From an uncultured archaeon (GTDB lineage: Archaea; Halobacteriota; Methanosarcinia; Methanosarcinales; Methanoperedenaceae), in the NCBI GenBank assembly GCA_902386255.1, contig CABMII010000008.1:1-43030 (forward strand): 43,030 nucleotides of DNA, in the 5' to 3' direction. This document shows, one piece after another, positions 15,292 through 23,556 of this stretch (positions are counted from its first letter, which is position 1; each line of letters begins with the position of its first letter). Position numbers and translations under genes: made by a program. A model generated the notes under the pieces. It made no database searches, was not told the DNA's origin, and worked only from the letters and a program-made list of their open reading frames with translations.

Positions 15292-15957
15292 AAGAAACAT
15301 TTTATTCTCATCGGGTACGGCGATGTCGGCATGAGCATAGCCAGTGCCCTTGAAAAAGCCCTTGTGAGTTTTGTCGTGGTGGATAAAAATGAGGCAAAAT
15401 TCAAGGATAAGAATTTCAAATACGTGGCCGGGGATGCAACCGACGAGGAAGTCCTGAAGCGCGCCGACCTCAAGAATGCAACTTCGGTCATAATTGTTCT
15501 GAATAACGACACAGATATTATTTTCACTTCTCTCATAGCAAGGACTTTGAATCCGCACTGCATAATCATTTCAAGGGCAAATGCCACAAAATCCATTGAT
15601 AAGATTTACAGGGCGGGTGCGGATTATGTGGCTTCTCTTTCGATAGTGGCTGCGCAGATGCTGGCCCGCATAATTATCGGGCATGAAATAGAAGAGACAA
15701 TAAAGATGTTTGAAGGGCTGGAAATAGAACGATACCACGTTACAAAAGACTCACCTCTTGCAGGAGAGCGAATATCGGACGCCTGTATCCGTTCCAGGAT
15801 AGGATGCACCATTATCGGGATTGAAGAGGATGGGAAGACGACAACTGATATAGACCCATCTATTGTGATTAAAGAAGGGATGACGCTGGCTGTTATCGGG
15901 AACTGCGACCAGATTACGAAATTCAAGGAAGAATATACAAAATCTCAAAAGGATTGA
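15289..15957 (+). CDS. TrkA-like potassium uptake / channel regulatory protein (TrkA-N + TrkA-C)
   Basis: A 222-residue cytoplasmic protein made of a Rossmann TrkA-N domain (FILIGYGDVGMSIASALE with GxGxxG at residues 8-13, VVVDKNE near 26-32, VAGDATDEEVL near 44-54) and a TrkA-C domain (about 135-215: YHVTKDSPLAGERISDACI and DPSIVIKEGMTLAVIGNCDQI). It resembles a single-unit KtrA/TrkA protein that binds NAD(H) or ATP/ADP and gates a potassium transporter. Because the GYGDVG motif begins seven residues after the start, the ATG at 15289 must be the natural start, although it is in the arm of a repeat hairpin. The channel at 14100 is the likely partner. Confidence 0.9.
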   Translation: MKKHFILIGYGDVGMSIASALEKALVSFVVVDKNEAKFKDKNFKYVAGDATDEEVLKRADLKNATSVIIVLNNDTDIIFTSLIARTLNPHCIIISRANATKSIDKIYRAGADYVASLSIVAAQMLARIIIGHEIEETIKMFEGLEIERYHVTKDSPLAGERISDACIRSRIGCTIIGIEEDGKTTTDIDPSIVIKEGMTLAVIGNCDQITKFKEEYTKSQKD

Positions 15958-15974
15958 AAAGAGTCAGAAAAAAA

Positions 15975-16727
15975 TTACCGCATCATCTGCGGGCTCTTTG
16001 GCAGCGGCTTAACTTTCGAGGCAGCTTCCCAATCGGCTTCATAGATATGCAGCGAGTTACAGAAATCCACAACTTTCACTAGTTTGAGGTTGTTGGGTTC
16101 AAGCACTTCCCGTTTTATCATCGTGAGCAGTCCCACCATGTTGCTGTTCCATGCTGCATAAAGGTCGCGCGAGCGCCACATGCAATGCATCTCGGCATTA
16201 CCGTCACCAATAGCCCTTACCCACAGCCTCTGGAGGCAGGGCTGGTCTTCCTTCACGAAAAGGTCGCGCTCAGGTATCCATGTGATTGCCTGCCGGCGGC
16301 GTGAAACGCCCTGAGGAAGTAAGTCTTTTATCGCTTTTAGCTGGTCAACAACCGTTACGCCAGTTGACGTCGTATGCACGCATTGCTCCGCAATGCGTGA
16401 ATTTTGCTTCGCACTGTCCTTGCCGCGCGATGGATAGTTTATGAGCCTGTCCATGTAATTATACTCAAATCCCTGTTTTTTCCAGTCATAACCCCGCTCC
16501 CACTGCTTCAAATACTCCTTTACATGCAGCTCCTTTGTAGGGAACTGGGGATGCAGCATTGGCTCCGCATAAGGTTCGCGAATTTCGATGACAGAACAGA
16601 TGTCTTTTGACATCGGCCCGTATTCTGTCTTTATCTCCATACCGTTTTTCATTACAAAATTCACTGCCTGCGCCCATGCATCCGCAAGTCCGGCTGCCTG
16701 TATGAGGTTGGTTGGTGGGTATTTCAT
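15975..16727 (-). CDS. thyA: Thymidylate synthase, archaeal ThyA type, with in-frame insertion
   Basis: A 250-residue protein matching the divergent archaeal ThyA form, which methylates dUMP to dTMP. The catalytic segment is VKEDQPCLQRLWVRA with the nucleophile cysteine near residue 178, and then MHCMWRSRDLYAAWNSNMVGLL, equivalent to the RSxD...N block that binds dUMP. The Methanothermobacter enzyme is about 220 residues; the extra length falls in a segment near residues 100-122 (RGKDSAKQNSRIAEQCVHTT), which is coded by a perfect DNA hairpin and looks inserted in frame. The active-site parts are intact, so activity could remain. Convergent with the TrkA-like gene, 17 bp apart. Confidence 0.85.
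   Translation of the reverse strand: MKYPPTNLIQAAGLADAWAQAVNFVMKNGMEIKTEYGPMSKDICSVIEIREPYAEPMLHPQFPTKELHVKEYLKQWERGYDWKKQGFEYNYMDRLINYPSRGKDSAKQNSRIAEQCVHTTSTGVTVVDQLKAIKDLLPQGVSRRRQAITWIPERDLFVKEDQPCLQRLWVRAIGDGNAEMHCMWRSRDLYAAWNSNMVGLLTMIKREVLEPNNLKLVKVVDFCNSLHIYEADWEAASKVKPLPKSPQMMR
16377..16399. repeat. Perfect hairpin inside thyA
   Basis: CACGCATTGC (16377-16386) and GCAATGCGTG (16390-16399) are perfect inverted arms around TCC. The form, with a three-base loop and a GC-ending arm, is that of the hairpins GGGGTATGC-TTC-GCATACCCC in the intergenic arrays. It lies in frame within the coding region of thyA at a place where I expect the family to have no residues. Confidence 0.75.
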
Positions 16728-16932
16728 GAATATCTAATACATGAGGATGAGATATTAGACTTACGATGGAAAAAATCGAAGGAAATTATCTTTCAGGAAA
16801 TTCAAGGCATTCCAATTTTTAAGGCTTAAAAAGTTGTTTTGAATTTCTGTCGCTAAAAACAGTATCTTATCAGCGCCATAGACTTTATGTAAACAGGGGA
16901 TAATTAAAAACGCATTATTTTAAGAAATTATT

Positions 16933-17625
16933 ATGGACAGCATCACCAAATTCAACGGTATTGACTATGCAAATACCTTTGCAAAAAGAATCAGTGTTAT
17001 GCACGAATTAGTCAAAAATGTCATGTCAGGACAACTAAACAAAGGAGATAATGTAATCGATATAGGCGGCGGCCCTGGCATAGGCGCCAAGATGATTGAT
17101 GAATTAGGAATAGAAGCCACAGTGATTAATATAGAACCTTCTACTACGATTTATGATGTCCCCAAACTATCGTTAGTGAAATATATACCCTTAAAGATGA
17201 CCTTTAAAGAGGCGCTGGATGCCCAGATGCCCTGTACTGCCGACTGCCTGTTGATGGTTAGCTCAGAACATGAGATAGCATTATGCAACGGGAGCACACC
17301 CAAAGAAAATAAAAAAATATTCTTAGAAGATCTGAATAATTTTATCCATAAAAACCTCAAGAGAAATGGAATTCTGGTTTTTGGATTCCCTAACTTTCGA
17401 AAAGGAGCATCAAAAACAGAGATTGCCAGGCAGCGCAGATTGACTGAATCGCTATTAGGACATTCACACCCGAAAGAAGAGTACTTTACAGTGGAAGAGT
17501 TCTCAGATGCATTTGGCGCAAAACCTGCGGTATTCATTCAAAAACCTATGGATATTACAAATGAGAACACAGAAGACACAATTTTGATAGCAAATGCAGC
17601 AGTATTCAAAATAGAAAATTTATGA
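16933..17625 (+). CDS. Class I SAM-dependent methyltransferase, substrate unknown
   Basis: A 230-residue protein with a SAM-binding motif I at residues 40-50 (DNVIDIGGGPGIG), a motif II-like acidic end of strand 2 (INIEPSTTIYD), motif post-region DCLLMVSSEHEIAL near 98, and a strand NGILVFGFPNFRKG. It looks like a complete single-domain Rossmann methyltransferase. Nothing in the active-site loops tells me the substrate. The 205-bp region before it (16728-16932) has no gene; the sequence AATTAAAAACGCATTATTTTAAG just before the ATG is AT-rich. Its end overlaps, by six bases, the end of a frameshifted second methyltransferase gene on the other strand. Confidence 0.8.
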   Translation: MDSITKFNGIDYANTFAKRISVMHELVKNVMSGQLNKGDNVIDIGGGPGIGAKMIDELGIEATVINIEPSTTIYDVPKLSLVKYIPLKMTFKEALDAQMPCTADCLLMVSSEHEIALCNGSTPKENKKIFLEDLNNFIHKNLKRNGILVFGFPNFRKGASKTEIARQRRLTESLLGHSHPKEEYFTVEEFSDAFGAKPAVFIQKPMDITNENTEDTILIANAAVFKIENL

Positions 17626-18337
17626 GCCAGCCACCTTGCTGCACAAATAAACTGCCATGAATCCTTCAGAATATTTAGCATCGTCTATTGTAAATCCAGC
17701 TCGCAGGAGGAGACCTTCCATGATCCAATCAAGAGTCGAATATTCTTCGCGTATAGCTAACTCCAAATCATCCGAAATCTCTGACCCTCCTGCTTTCCTG
17801 ACAGAATCAATTAAATTATTGAAAAAAGTCTCATGAGTATGCGCATCAAAAGAATAAACAGTATCTTTTAAGAAAAATTTCCCACCGGTTTTTTAGCATT
17901 CCAAATATACGTTTCAGAGCTATCAATTTCCAGAAATCTGGAAGATGGTGAAGTGCAAGTTGTGAAACAACTGCATCCACTTTTGCCCCTGAATGATTAT
18001 AAGTAAGAAATCCAGCGTTATGAAATTCCACATTTAAAATCCCCTTCTGGCCAGCCTTTTTTTGTGCAAATTCAAGCATTTGTGGAGAAACATCTATAGC
18101 AATTACTTTTTTACATTGCCCTGCAGCCTCAATTGCAAAATTTCCAGTGCCCGTTCCGAATTCAATAAGAGTCCGGTCCGAAATTAGATTCAAGGTCTTA
18201 ATAATTGTTTCATTCTCTTTTTTTATGTCCCGCAACTTTTGCATTTGCATATCATATGCTTGAACATTCGCAACATCATTATAGTCCGTACCGACTTGCT
18301 TCATCTCATTATATTGCCAGCCCAAAAATGATTTCAT
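17620..18337 (-). pseudogene. Class I methyltransferase gene with a +1 frameshift
   Basis: The first 148 or so codons read well from the ATG at 18337 (ribosome binding site AGGAGA): motif I is IEFGTGTGNFAIEAA, followed by VIAIDVSPQMLEFA and the DAVVSQLALHHLPDFWKL helix, a UbiE/SAM_MT_11-like protein. At a run of six A (17894-17889 on the minus strand) the frame shifts. With five A the product would continue MLKTGGKFFLKDTVYSFDAHTH and on to a stop at 17620, giving about 238 residues, a normal size. As it stands, the product ends at 17846 with an aberrant tail. The gene follows the aminotransferase by ten bases. Homopolymer sequencing error is as likely as a true mutation. Confidence 0.8.
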
Positions 18338-18347
18338 AACAAATCTC

Positions 18348-19544
18348 CTATTTCAAGTGCATATTTTCCAGAAGTCCTTCCAGACATCCAGCCAGACGTT
18401 TAATTCCCTCTTCAATTTGCTCTTCATCGGAATTAGAAAAATTCAATCTCAATGTGTTATTCCTGCTGCCATCATCGGTATAAAACGGATTACCGGGAAC
18501 GAATGCAACATTCTCTTTCACTGCAAGCTCAAATAAGTCCAGTGATGATGCCCTCTCAGTAAGCGTTACCCATAAAAACATCCCGCCTTCGGGTTTTGTA
18601 AACTTGACTTCCTCCGGGAAGTACTCAGTCATCATGTCAATCATCAAATCCCGCCGTTTCCCGTAGGCAGCCCTTATTTTCATAATGTGTTCGTCTATAT
18701 CGTTATCCATCAGGTACTGATGAACAATCCTCTGTGAAAGGTAATTCGAATGCAAGTCGGCAGCCTGCTTTGCGACTATCAATTTCTCCATTATTTCTTT
18801 TTCTGCGCATATCCATCCGATTCTCAATCCCGGGGAGATTATTTTTGAAAACGAACCCAGAAGGATTGTATTATCTGAATAATTCCTGATGCAAGGCAAA
18901 TCTTCCCCTGCAAATCTCAACTCACCATATGGATTATCCTCAACACAGACGACATCATGATTTTCCAGAATACCGGCGACATCTTTTCTTTTTTGTCCGG
19001 AGTAGGTAATCCCGGATGGATTCTGGAAATTTGGAATGGTGTAAAGGAGCTTTGCATTATCTTCGCCCAACGCTTTCTCCAGTAAATCAGTGTCAATTCC
19101 ATCATCGAGAAGGGGAACGGATTTAAATGTTGGTTCGAATATAGAAAATGCCTGAATTGCTCCCAGGTATCCCGGTCTCTCGATAACAACCCTGTCACCT
19201 TTGTTCAAAAAAACCTTTCCGATTAAATCAATTCCCTGCTGCGAACCGTTAGTAATCAATATATCGTCAGGTTCTATCTTTAACCCGCTCTTCCTGAGAT
19301 ACCTTTGCGCAATGAACTCTCTTAAAGGCAAATATCCTTCACTCGTACTGTATTGAAGAACATTCCTGCCATCCTTAGCCAGAACCTTTGTGGAAGCACT
19401 TGAAATTTTTTCCACCGGGAAAAAACCGGGATTCGGAAGCCCGCCGGCAAATGATATCACTTCCGGCTGCTGGGTAACTTTCAATATCTCCCTGATGAAG
19501 GACTTCCGGGTGGTCTTCATCCTGTCGGCAAATCTGTTGTTCAT
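18348..19544 (-). CDS. PLP-dependent aminotransferase, class I/II (LysN/ARO8-like)
   Basis: A 398-residue fold-I aminotransferase. Landmarks: VISFAGGLPNPGFFP near 29-43, LQYSTSEGYLPLREFIA near 63, ITNGSQQGIDLIGKVFLNKGD (cofactor-phosphate loop), YTIPNFQNPSGIT near 168 with the PLP-ring asparagine, DNPYGELRF near 202, and GSFSKIISPGLRIGW near 230 with the PLP lysine in SFSK. The C-terminal RLNFSNSDEEQIEEGI contains the substrate-carboxylate arginine. This subgroup acts on 2-aminoadipate, aromatic or branched-chain amino acids with 2-oxoglutarate; the substrate cannot be fixed from sequence. The ribosome binding site AAAGGAT precedes the ATG. Likely operon with the frameshifted methyltransferase. 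Confidence 0.88.
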   Translation of the reverse strand: MNNRFADRMKTTRKSFIREILKVTQQPEVISFAGGLPNPGFFPVEKISSASTKVLAKDGRNVLQYSTSEGYLPLREFIAQRYLRKSGLKIEPDDILITNGSQQGIDLIGKVFLNKGDRVVIERPGYLGAIQAFSIFEPTFKSVPLLDDGIDTDLLEKALGEDNAKLLYTIPNFQNPSGITYSGQKRKDVAGILENHDVVCVEDNPYGELRFAGEDLPCIRNYSDNTILLGSFSKIISPGLRIGWICAEKEIMEKLIVAKQAADLHSNYLSQRIVHQYLMDNDIDEHIMKIRAAYGKRRDLMIDMMTEYFPEEVKFTKPEGGMFLWVTLTERASSLDLFELAVKENVAFVPGNPFYTDDGSRNNTLRLNFSNSDEEQIEEGIKRLAGCLEGLLENMHLK

Positions 19545-19598
19545 GCAGGTATCCTTTTAATATTCAATCCGGGTTAAGTATTTCCGTTTTTGCATTCG

Positions 19599-20984
19599 TT
19601 ATTTTGCCCTTATGCCTTCATCTATCGCCCGCGCCGCCTTCTTACCTGCACCCATAGCGCTGATTACCGTAGCCGAACCAGTGACAGCGTCACCGCCGGC
19701 ATAAACCCCTTGTTTGGTGGTAGCGCCGTTTTCTTCTGCGATTACAGTGCCGTGCTTTGTAATCTCAAGCCCCTGCGTGGTGCGCGGCACAAGTGGGTTA
19801 GGTGATGTCCCGATAGCGATTATCACAACGTCTGCCTCTATCTTATGCTCTGACCCAGCCAGCGGCATGGGTTTGCACCTGCCAGATTCGTCAGGTTCGC
19901 ACAGGTACATGTTGATGCATTCGATATGAGTGACCCAGTTTTTGCCATCGCCGATTATCCTGACAGGATTTGTGAGAAGCCTGAACTTGATGCCTTCCTC
20001 TTTTGCATGTTCAATTTCCTCAGCCCGCGCAGGCATTTCTTCTTCCCCGCGCCTGTAAACGACAGTAACTTCCTCGGCGCCGAGGCGCAGGGCGCATCTT
20101 GCAGAGTCCATCGCCACGTTGCCCCCGCCGACCACGACCACATGCTTTCCTTTCTTGATAGGCGTATCGTACTCAGGGAATTTATAGGATTTCATGAGGT
20201 TCACGCGGGTCAGGAACTCGTTCGCGGAATATACGCCGTTTAAGTTCTCACCGTCTATATCCAGGAAAACCGGCAGTCCGGCTCCTGTGCCGAGAAAAAC
20301 CGCATCAAATTCATCAAGCAGCCCGTCCACGGTATCGATCTTGCCTATCACAGAATCAAGAAGAATCGTAACGCCAAGTTTCTTCACATATTCAACTTCG
20401 GCATTCACGATATCCTTGGGAAGACGGAATTCAGGAATGCCGTAAGTTAGAACGCCCCCGGCTTCATGAAGCGCTTCAAAAATCGTGACCGAATGACCCA
20501 TTTTTGCAAGGTCTGCAGCGGCTGTAAGTCCTGCAGGCCCGGAACCCACGACAGCGACCTTCTTTCCTGAAGGTTTCGGCACTGAGGGAATTTCTACGCC
20601 TTTTTTGCGTTCGTAATCAGCCACAAAGCGCTCAAGCCTGCCGATCGACACCGAAGCTCCTTTTTTGCCCAATATACATGCCTGCTCGCACTGCGTTTCC
20701 TGGGGGCACACGCGCCCGCATACGGCAGGGAGGGCATTATCTGCCTTTATCTCTTTTATGGCACTTTCAAAATCGCCCTCTGCCACGTATTTTAAAAAAG
20801 AGGGAATTTTCACTTCAACAGGGCAGCCTTCCATACATTTGGGTTTCTTGCACTGGAGGCACCGTTTTGCTTCCTCCGTAGCCTGCTCCGCTGTGAAACC
20901 AAGCGCAACCTCATTGAAATTGGTGCGGCGAATCTTTGGTTCCTGCTCGGGCATTTTCTGGCGCTCTAACTTTGATGAACCCAT
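19599..20984 (-). CDS. nfnB: NADPH-dependent ferredoxin oxidoreductase large subunit (NfnB; GltA/GltD-like)
   Basis: About 461 residues when started at the ATG at 20984, which has the strong ribosome binding site AAAGGTGG; the longer open frame overlaps nfnA and is not needed. The N-terminal domain binds iron-sulfur clusters through CLQCKKPKCMEGCPV and CGRVCPQETQCEQACI. FAD and NAD(P) Rossmann motifs follow: VAVVGSGPAGLTAAADLAKMG, VVVVGGGNVAMDSARCALRLGA, and a terminal GVYAGGDAVTGSATVISAMGAGKKAA. The family includes homotetrameric glutamate synthase and the large subunit of electron-bifurcating Nfn. The adjacent nfnA, 31 bp upstream on the same strand, supports Nfn, which exchanges electrons among NADPH, NADH and ferredoxin. 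Confidence 0.88.
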   Translation of the reverse strand: MGSSKLERQKMPEQEPKIRRTNFNEVALGFTAEQATEEAKRCLQCKKPKCMEGCPVEVKIPSFLKYVAEGDFESAIKEIKADNALPAVCGRVCPQETQCEQACILGKKGASVSIGRLERFVADYERKKGVEIPSVPKPSGKKVAVVGSGPAGLTAAADLAKMGHSVTIFEALHEAGGVLTYGIPEFRLPKDIVNAEVEYVKKLGVTILLDSVIGKIDTVDGLLDEFDAVFLGTGAGLPVFLDIDGENLNGVYSANEFLTRVNLMKSYKFPEYDTPIKKGKHVVVVGGGNVAMDSARCALRLGAEEVTVVYRRGEEEMPARAEEIEHAKEEGIKFRLLTNPVRIIGDGKNWVTHIECINMYLCEPDESGRCKPMPLAGSEHKIEADVVIIAIGTSPNPLVPRTTQGLEITKHGTVIAEENGATTKQGVYAGGDAVTGSATVISAMGAGKKAARAIDEGIRAK

Positions 20985-21015
20985 AGTTAATCCACCTTTT
21001 TTGACGGGTTTTTCA

Positions 21016-21861
21016 TCAACATGTGCATCCCTCGCGTTCGCATTTGTACTTTTCAAATGCAAGCTTTTCTTCCGGCTGGTACATCGCAAGACGGTTCATG
21101 AGAAGAGTAAAATCCACAAGATGGGCGTCAAATTCCGGACCATCCACGCAGGCGAACTTTGTTTCATTGCCCACAAGCACCCGGCATGCCCCGCACATTC
21201 CAGTCCCGTCCACCATGATGGAATTCAGGCTTACTATGGTCTTAACATTGAATGGTCTTGTCACGCCTGCAACAGCCCGCATCATCACAGGCGGGCCGAT
21301 GGCAACAACCCTCTCCACTTTCGTGCCATTTTCAAGGAGCTTTTTCACGATATCTGTCACAAAACCGTGGTGACCTTTTGTACCGTCGTCTGTGGTGATA
21401 TACAACTCATCGCTGACTTTCCTCATCCTGTCCTCCCAGAGCAGAAGATTCGCGCTGCGTGACCCGATAATCGAGATTACTTTGTTCCCCGATTCCTTAA
21501 AAGCGCGCGCCTGCGGGAAAACCGGCGCAACGCCAACACCGCCTCCGACAAGAATTACCGTTCCCAGGTTTTCGATATGCGCAGGATTCCCGAGCGGCCC
21601 TATGAAATCCAGGAGTTCGCCACCAGCTTTCAGGGAAGATAATTGTGTTGTTGTTTTCCCGACTGCCTGGAAAATCATAGTGATAGTTCCTTTTCTCCTG
21701 TCAAAATCCGCAACAGTAAGCGGTATCCTTTCTCCGGTTTCATCTATCCTGAGTATGACGAACTGTCCCGGCTGCGCCTTTTTCGCAATCCGCGGAGCGC
21801 TTATCTCCATTAAGTGGATTGTTGGGACAAGTTCCTTTTTTGTTACGATTTTAAATGGCAT
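21016..21861 (-). CDS. nfnA: Ferredoxin-NADP oxidoreductase small subunit (NfnA; FAD and 2Fe-2S)
   Basis: A 281-residue protein of the PyrK/SudB/NfnA type. Seen in order: an FAD domain with ERIPLTVADFD near residue 44, an NAD(P) domain with GTVILVGGGVGVAPVFPQA near 99, and a C-terminal cluster site VDGTGMCGACRVLVGNETKFACVDGPEF near 219-246, with CxxC and a later Cys plus the aspartate of VDGTG, a layout fitting the unusual 2Fe-2S ligation of Nfn. A Cys-containing tail CEREGCTC ends the protein. Upstream of nfnB on the same strand; together they form the Nfn heterodimer, cytoplasmic. Sulfide dehydrogenase naming is an alternative label for the same pair. Confidence 0.88.
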   Translation of the reverse strand: MPFKIVTKKELVPTIHLMEISAPRIAKKAQPGQFVILRIDETGERIPLTVADFDRRKGTITMIFQAVGKTTTQLSSLKAGGELLDFIGPLGNPAHIENLGTVILVGGGVGVAPVFPQARAFKESGNKVISIIGSRSANLLLWEDRMRKVSDELYITTDDGTKGHHGFVTDIVKKLLENGTKVERVVAIGPPVMMRAVAGVTRPFNVKTIVSLNSIMVDGTGMCGACRVLVGNETKFACVDGPEFDAHLVDFTLLMNRLAMYQPEEKLAFEKYKCEREGCTC

Positions 21862-21962
21862 GGTTTTCTCTCGATTTGGCTCTTAAGTTGGTCTGGCATA
21901 AAAAAGATATTGGTTTTATTGGACAATGCCCTTACTGTCATCCTGGTAATTCTATATAATTC

Positions 21963-22077
21963 ACCACAGAGGACGCAAAGAACACAAAGTGACGCAATAT
22001 TACTTTGCGACCTTCGCGCTCTGGTATAAAAAAATCAACAACGAATTCGGACGAACTGATACGAACTCACGCCACCA
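21963..22077. repeat. Two intergenic repeats side by side (CACAGAG-type and copy E)
   Basis: From 21963 to about 22022 runs the CACAGAGGACGCAAAGAACA and CTTTGCGACCTTCGCG repeat. Directly after it, from about 22030, is half a copy of the CGTACGAACT family: ATCAACAACGAATTCGG and GACGAACTGATACGAACTCACGCCACC, broken at the centre of the element, where the other copies continue with GGAGTTCGTACGAG. The region between nfnA and the 22147 gene has no gene of its own. Confidence 0.65.
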
Positions 22078-22146
22078 TTTTTACAATCCCAGTCTGGCAT
22101 GCTCCATCCCACTAACTATTTATTGCCCGCATACGATTAATCAGGT

Positions 22147-22953
22147 ATGCAAAAGCTTTCAAAGGAAAAATTCGAGGAAGAATATACGCTTTGGATTAAA
22201 TCCGCAGCCAAGGATGTAGCTTTTTCATTAAACCAGTTAAAGCCCGAAGAAGTGAAAAGCATAATCACATGCAACGAGCAGTACCTTGAAAAACCCGAAT
22301 CCGTTTACGGAACTGTTGGTCTCGATGCTGTCAGGCCGTTTGCGCCCCCGAATATCCTGCTGCTATCAACCGAAGCGGTTGTATTCTCGCAAAGCATATT
22401 TGCGCCCATGCCTGGCGTTTTTGATTACGCGCTCGCCATGAACAGGCGCTATTACCTCGGCTCATGGTATTCGATAATAACTTTCAACACCGCATACTTA
22501 AAAGAAGCAAGCGAAGCCATGATAAAATACGCGCTGTTCCATGAATTGCTGCAGAAAGAGATATACGAGGAAAATATGAGGAATGGGCTACGTAAATTCT
22601 CGCCTGAGGAAAAAAGAAAAATAAGCAAAGAGACGCTCCATAAGGCGATTGAAAGGTCAGGTGTAACCCCGGATGAGCTTGCCCTCGAAAATGAACTCAT
22701 GCTTAAGATTTCCAGGCATTCACCGCTTATACCGAAACCCTTTGCCGAGACCGCGCTTTACTGGTATATGGAAAAAAACATAGAAGACTTCAAACAATAC
22801 GCCGAGGCGAGCAAGACCGGCAAGGAAGAGACAATCGGGAAAAAATTAAATTCCGATTTCAAAGGCTGGCTTGATTTTTCAACCAATACATACAGGATTT
22901 TACTTGCCGGCCTCAAAAAAGAATTGAACTACATGGATTACGGATACGCATGA
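22147..22953 (+). CDS. Conserved-looking protein of unknown function, coupled to a phosphodiesterase
   Basis: A 268-residue protein that I cannot place in a family. It is mostly helical and charged, with no membrane segment. The centre (YALFHELLQKEIYEENMRNG, near 137-156) is a helix with an FHELL motif; a single HE pair of this sort is not enough to call a metalloprotease because no second ligand motif is clear. The segment PFAPPNILLLSTEAVVFSQSIFAPMPGVFDYALA near 59-92 is the most hydrophobic part. A TATTTATT box about 25-30 bases before the ATG suggests a leaderless message. Its stop overlaps the phosphodiesterase start (ATGA), so they are translated together and may act together. Confidence 0.75.
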   Translation: MQKLSKEKFEEEYTLWIKSAAKDVAFSLNQLKPEEVKSIITCNEQYLEKPESVYGTVGLDAVRPFAPPNILLLSTEAVVFSQSIFAPMPGVFDYALAMNRRYYLGSWYSIITFNTAYLKEASEAMIKYALFHELLQKEIYEENMRNGLRKFSPEEKRKISKETLHKAIERSGVTPDELALENELMLKISRHSPLIPKPFAETALYWYMEKNIEDFKQYAEASKTGKEETIGKKLNSDFKGWLDFSTNTYRILLAGLKKELNYMDYGYA

Positions 22954-23492
22954 AGATTATCGCAATTTCGGATACGCACATAAAAGAGGGTTCCATCCTG
23001 GCGCAGATTCCGGCCGGGCTTGTCAGGTTAATCAAGGATGCCGATATTGTTATCCATGCAGGCGATTTTGTCACAAAAGAAGCATACGATGAACTTTCAG
23101 GCATATGCAGGCTTGAGGCCGTCCACGGGAATATGGATGAGCCTGAATTGAAACGGATGCTTCCGGCGCGAAAAGTCATAGAGCTCGATGGGTTCAGGTT
23201 TGGAATAATCCATGAGGCTGCGCTGTCAATCCAGGATACTATAGGAGCAAGGTATATGGCAAAAGAGATGGAAGTTGATGTCCTCATTTTCGGTCATATC
23301 CACAGGCCTTTAATAGAAAAATCCGATGTGCTTCTTGCCTGCCCCGGCAGTCCCATAGCCCCGAGATTATCAGAGCCGGCTGCAATCGAGTTCAGCATTG
23401 AAGACGGCAGCATCTCAGGAAAGGTCATAACACTGGAAGGAACAAGATGCGGGGCGCTTGAAAGCGCAAGGGAATTTGGGAAATCAGATTGA
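22950..23492 (+). CDS. YfcE/MJ0936-type metallophosphoesterase
   Basis: A 180-residue calcineurin-like phosphodiesterase of the small YfcE/MJ0936 group. All metal motifs are present: SDTHI (7-11), HAGDFV (about 30-35), GNMDEPE (about 55-61), IIHE (about 88-91) and FGHIHRP (about 112-118), the pattern for a two-metal centre, usually manganese. Family members hydrolyse phosphodiesters such as bis-p-nitrophenyl phosphate in vitro, and the real substrate is unknown. It overlaps the unknown gene at 22147 by four bases. A second, longer metallophosphoesterase is at 41531. Confidence 0.9.
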   Translation: MKIIAISDTHIKEGSILAQIPAGLVRLIKDADIVIHAGDFVTKEAYDELSGICRLEAVHGNMDEPELKRMLPARKVIELDGFRFGIIHEAALSIQDTIGARYMAKEMEVDVLIFGHIHRPLIEKSDVLLACPGSPIAPRLSEPAAIEFSIEDGSISGKVITLEGTRCGALESAREFGKSD

Positions 23493-23556
23493 AATTATGG
23501 GAGAACCTATATACCAGACATATTCTTGTGAAGACTTTGCTCCTGATATGAAAAAA

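Noticed and set aside
20985-21089. N-terminal extension of nfnB overlapping nfnA
   Set aside because: The ATG at 20984 has a strong AAAGGTGG site and gives the normal family N-terminus; the extension only repeats the antisense-free overlap with the nfnA end.
22560-22580. Metalloprotease motif in the 22147 gene (FHELL)
   Set aside because: A single HE pair without HExxH or a second ligand motif does not support a protease.
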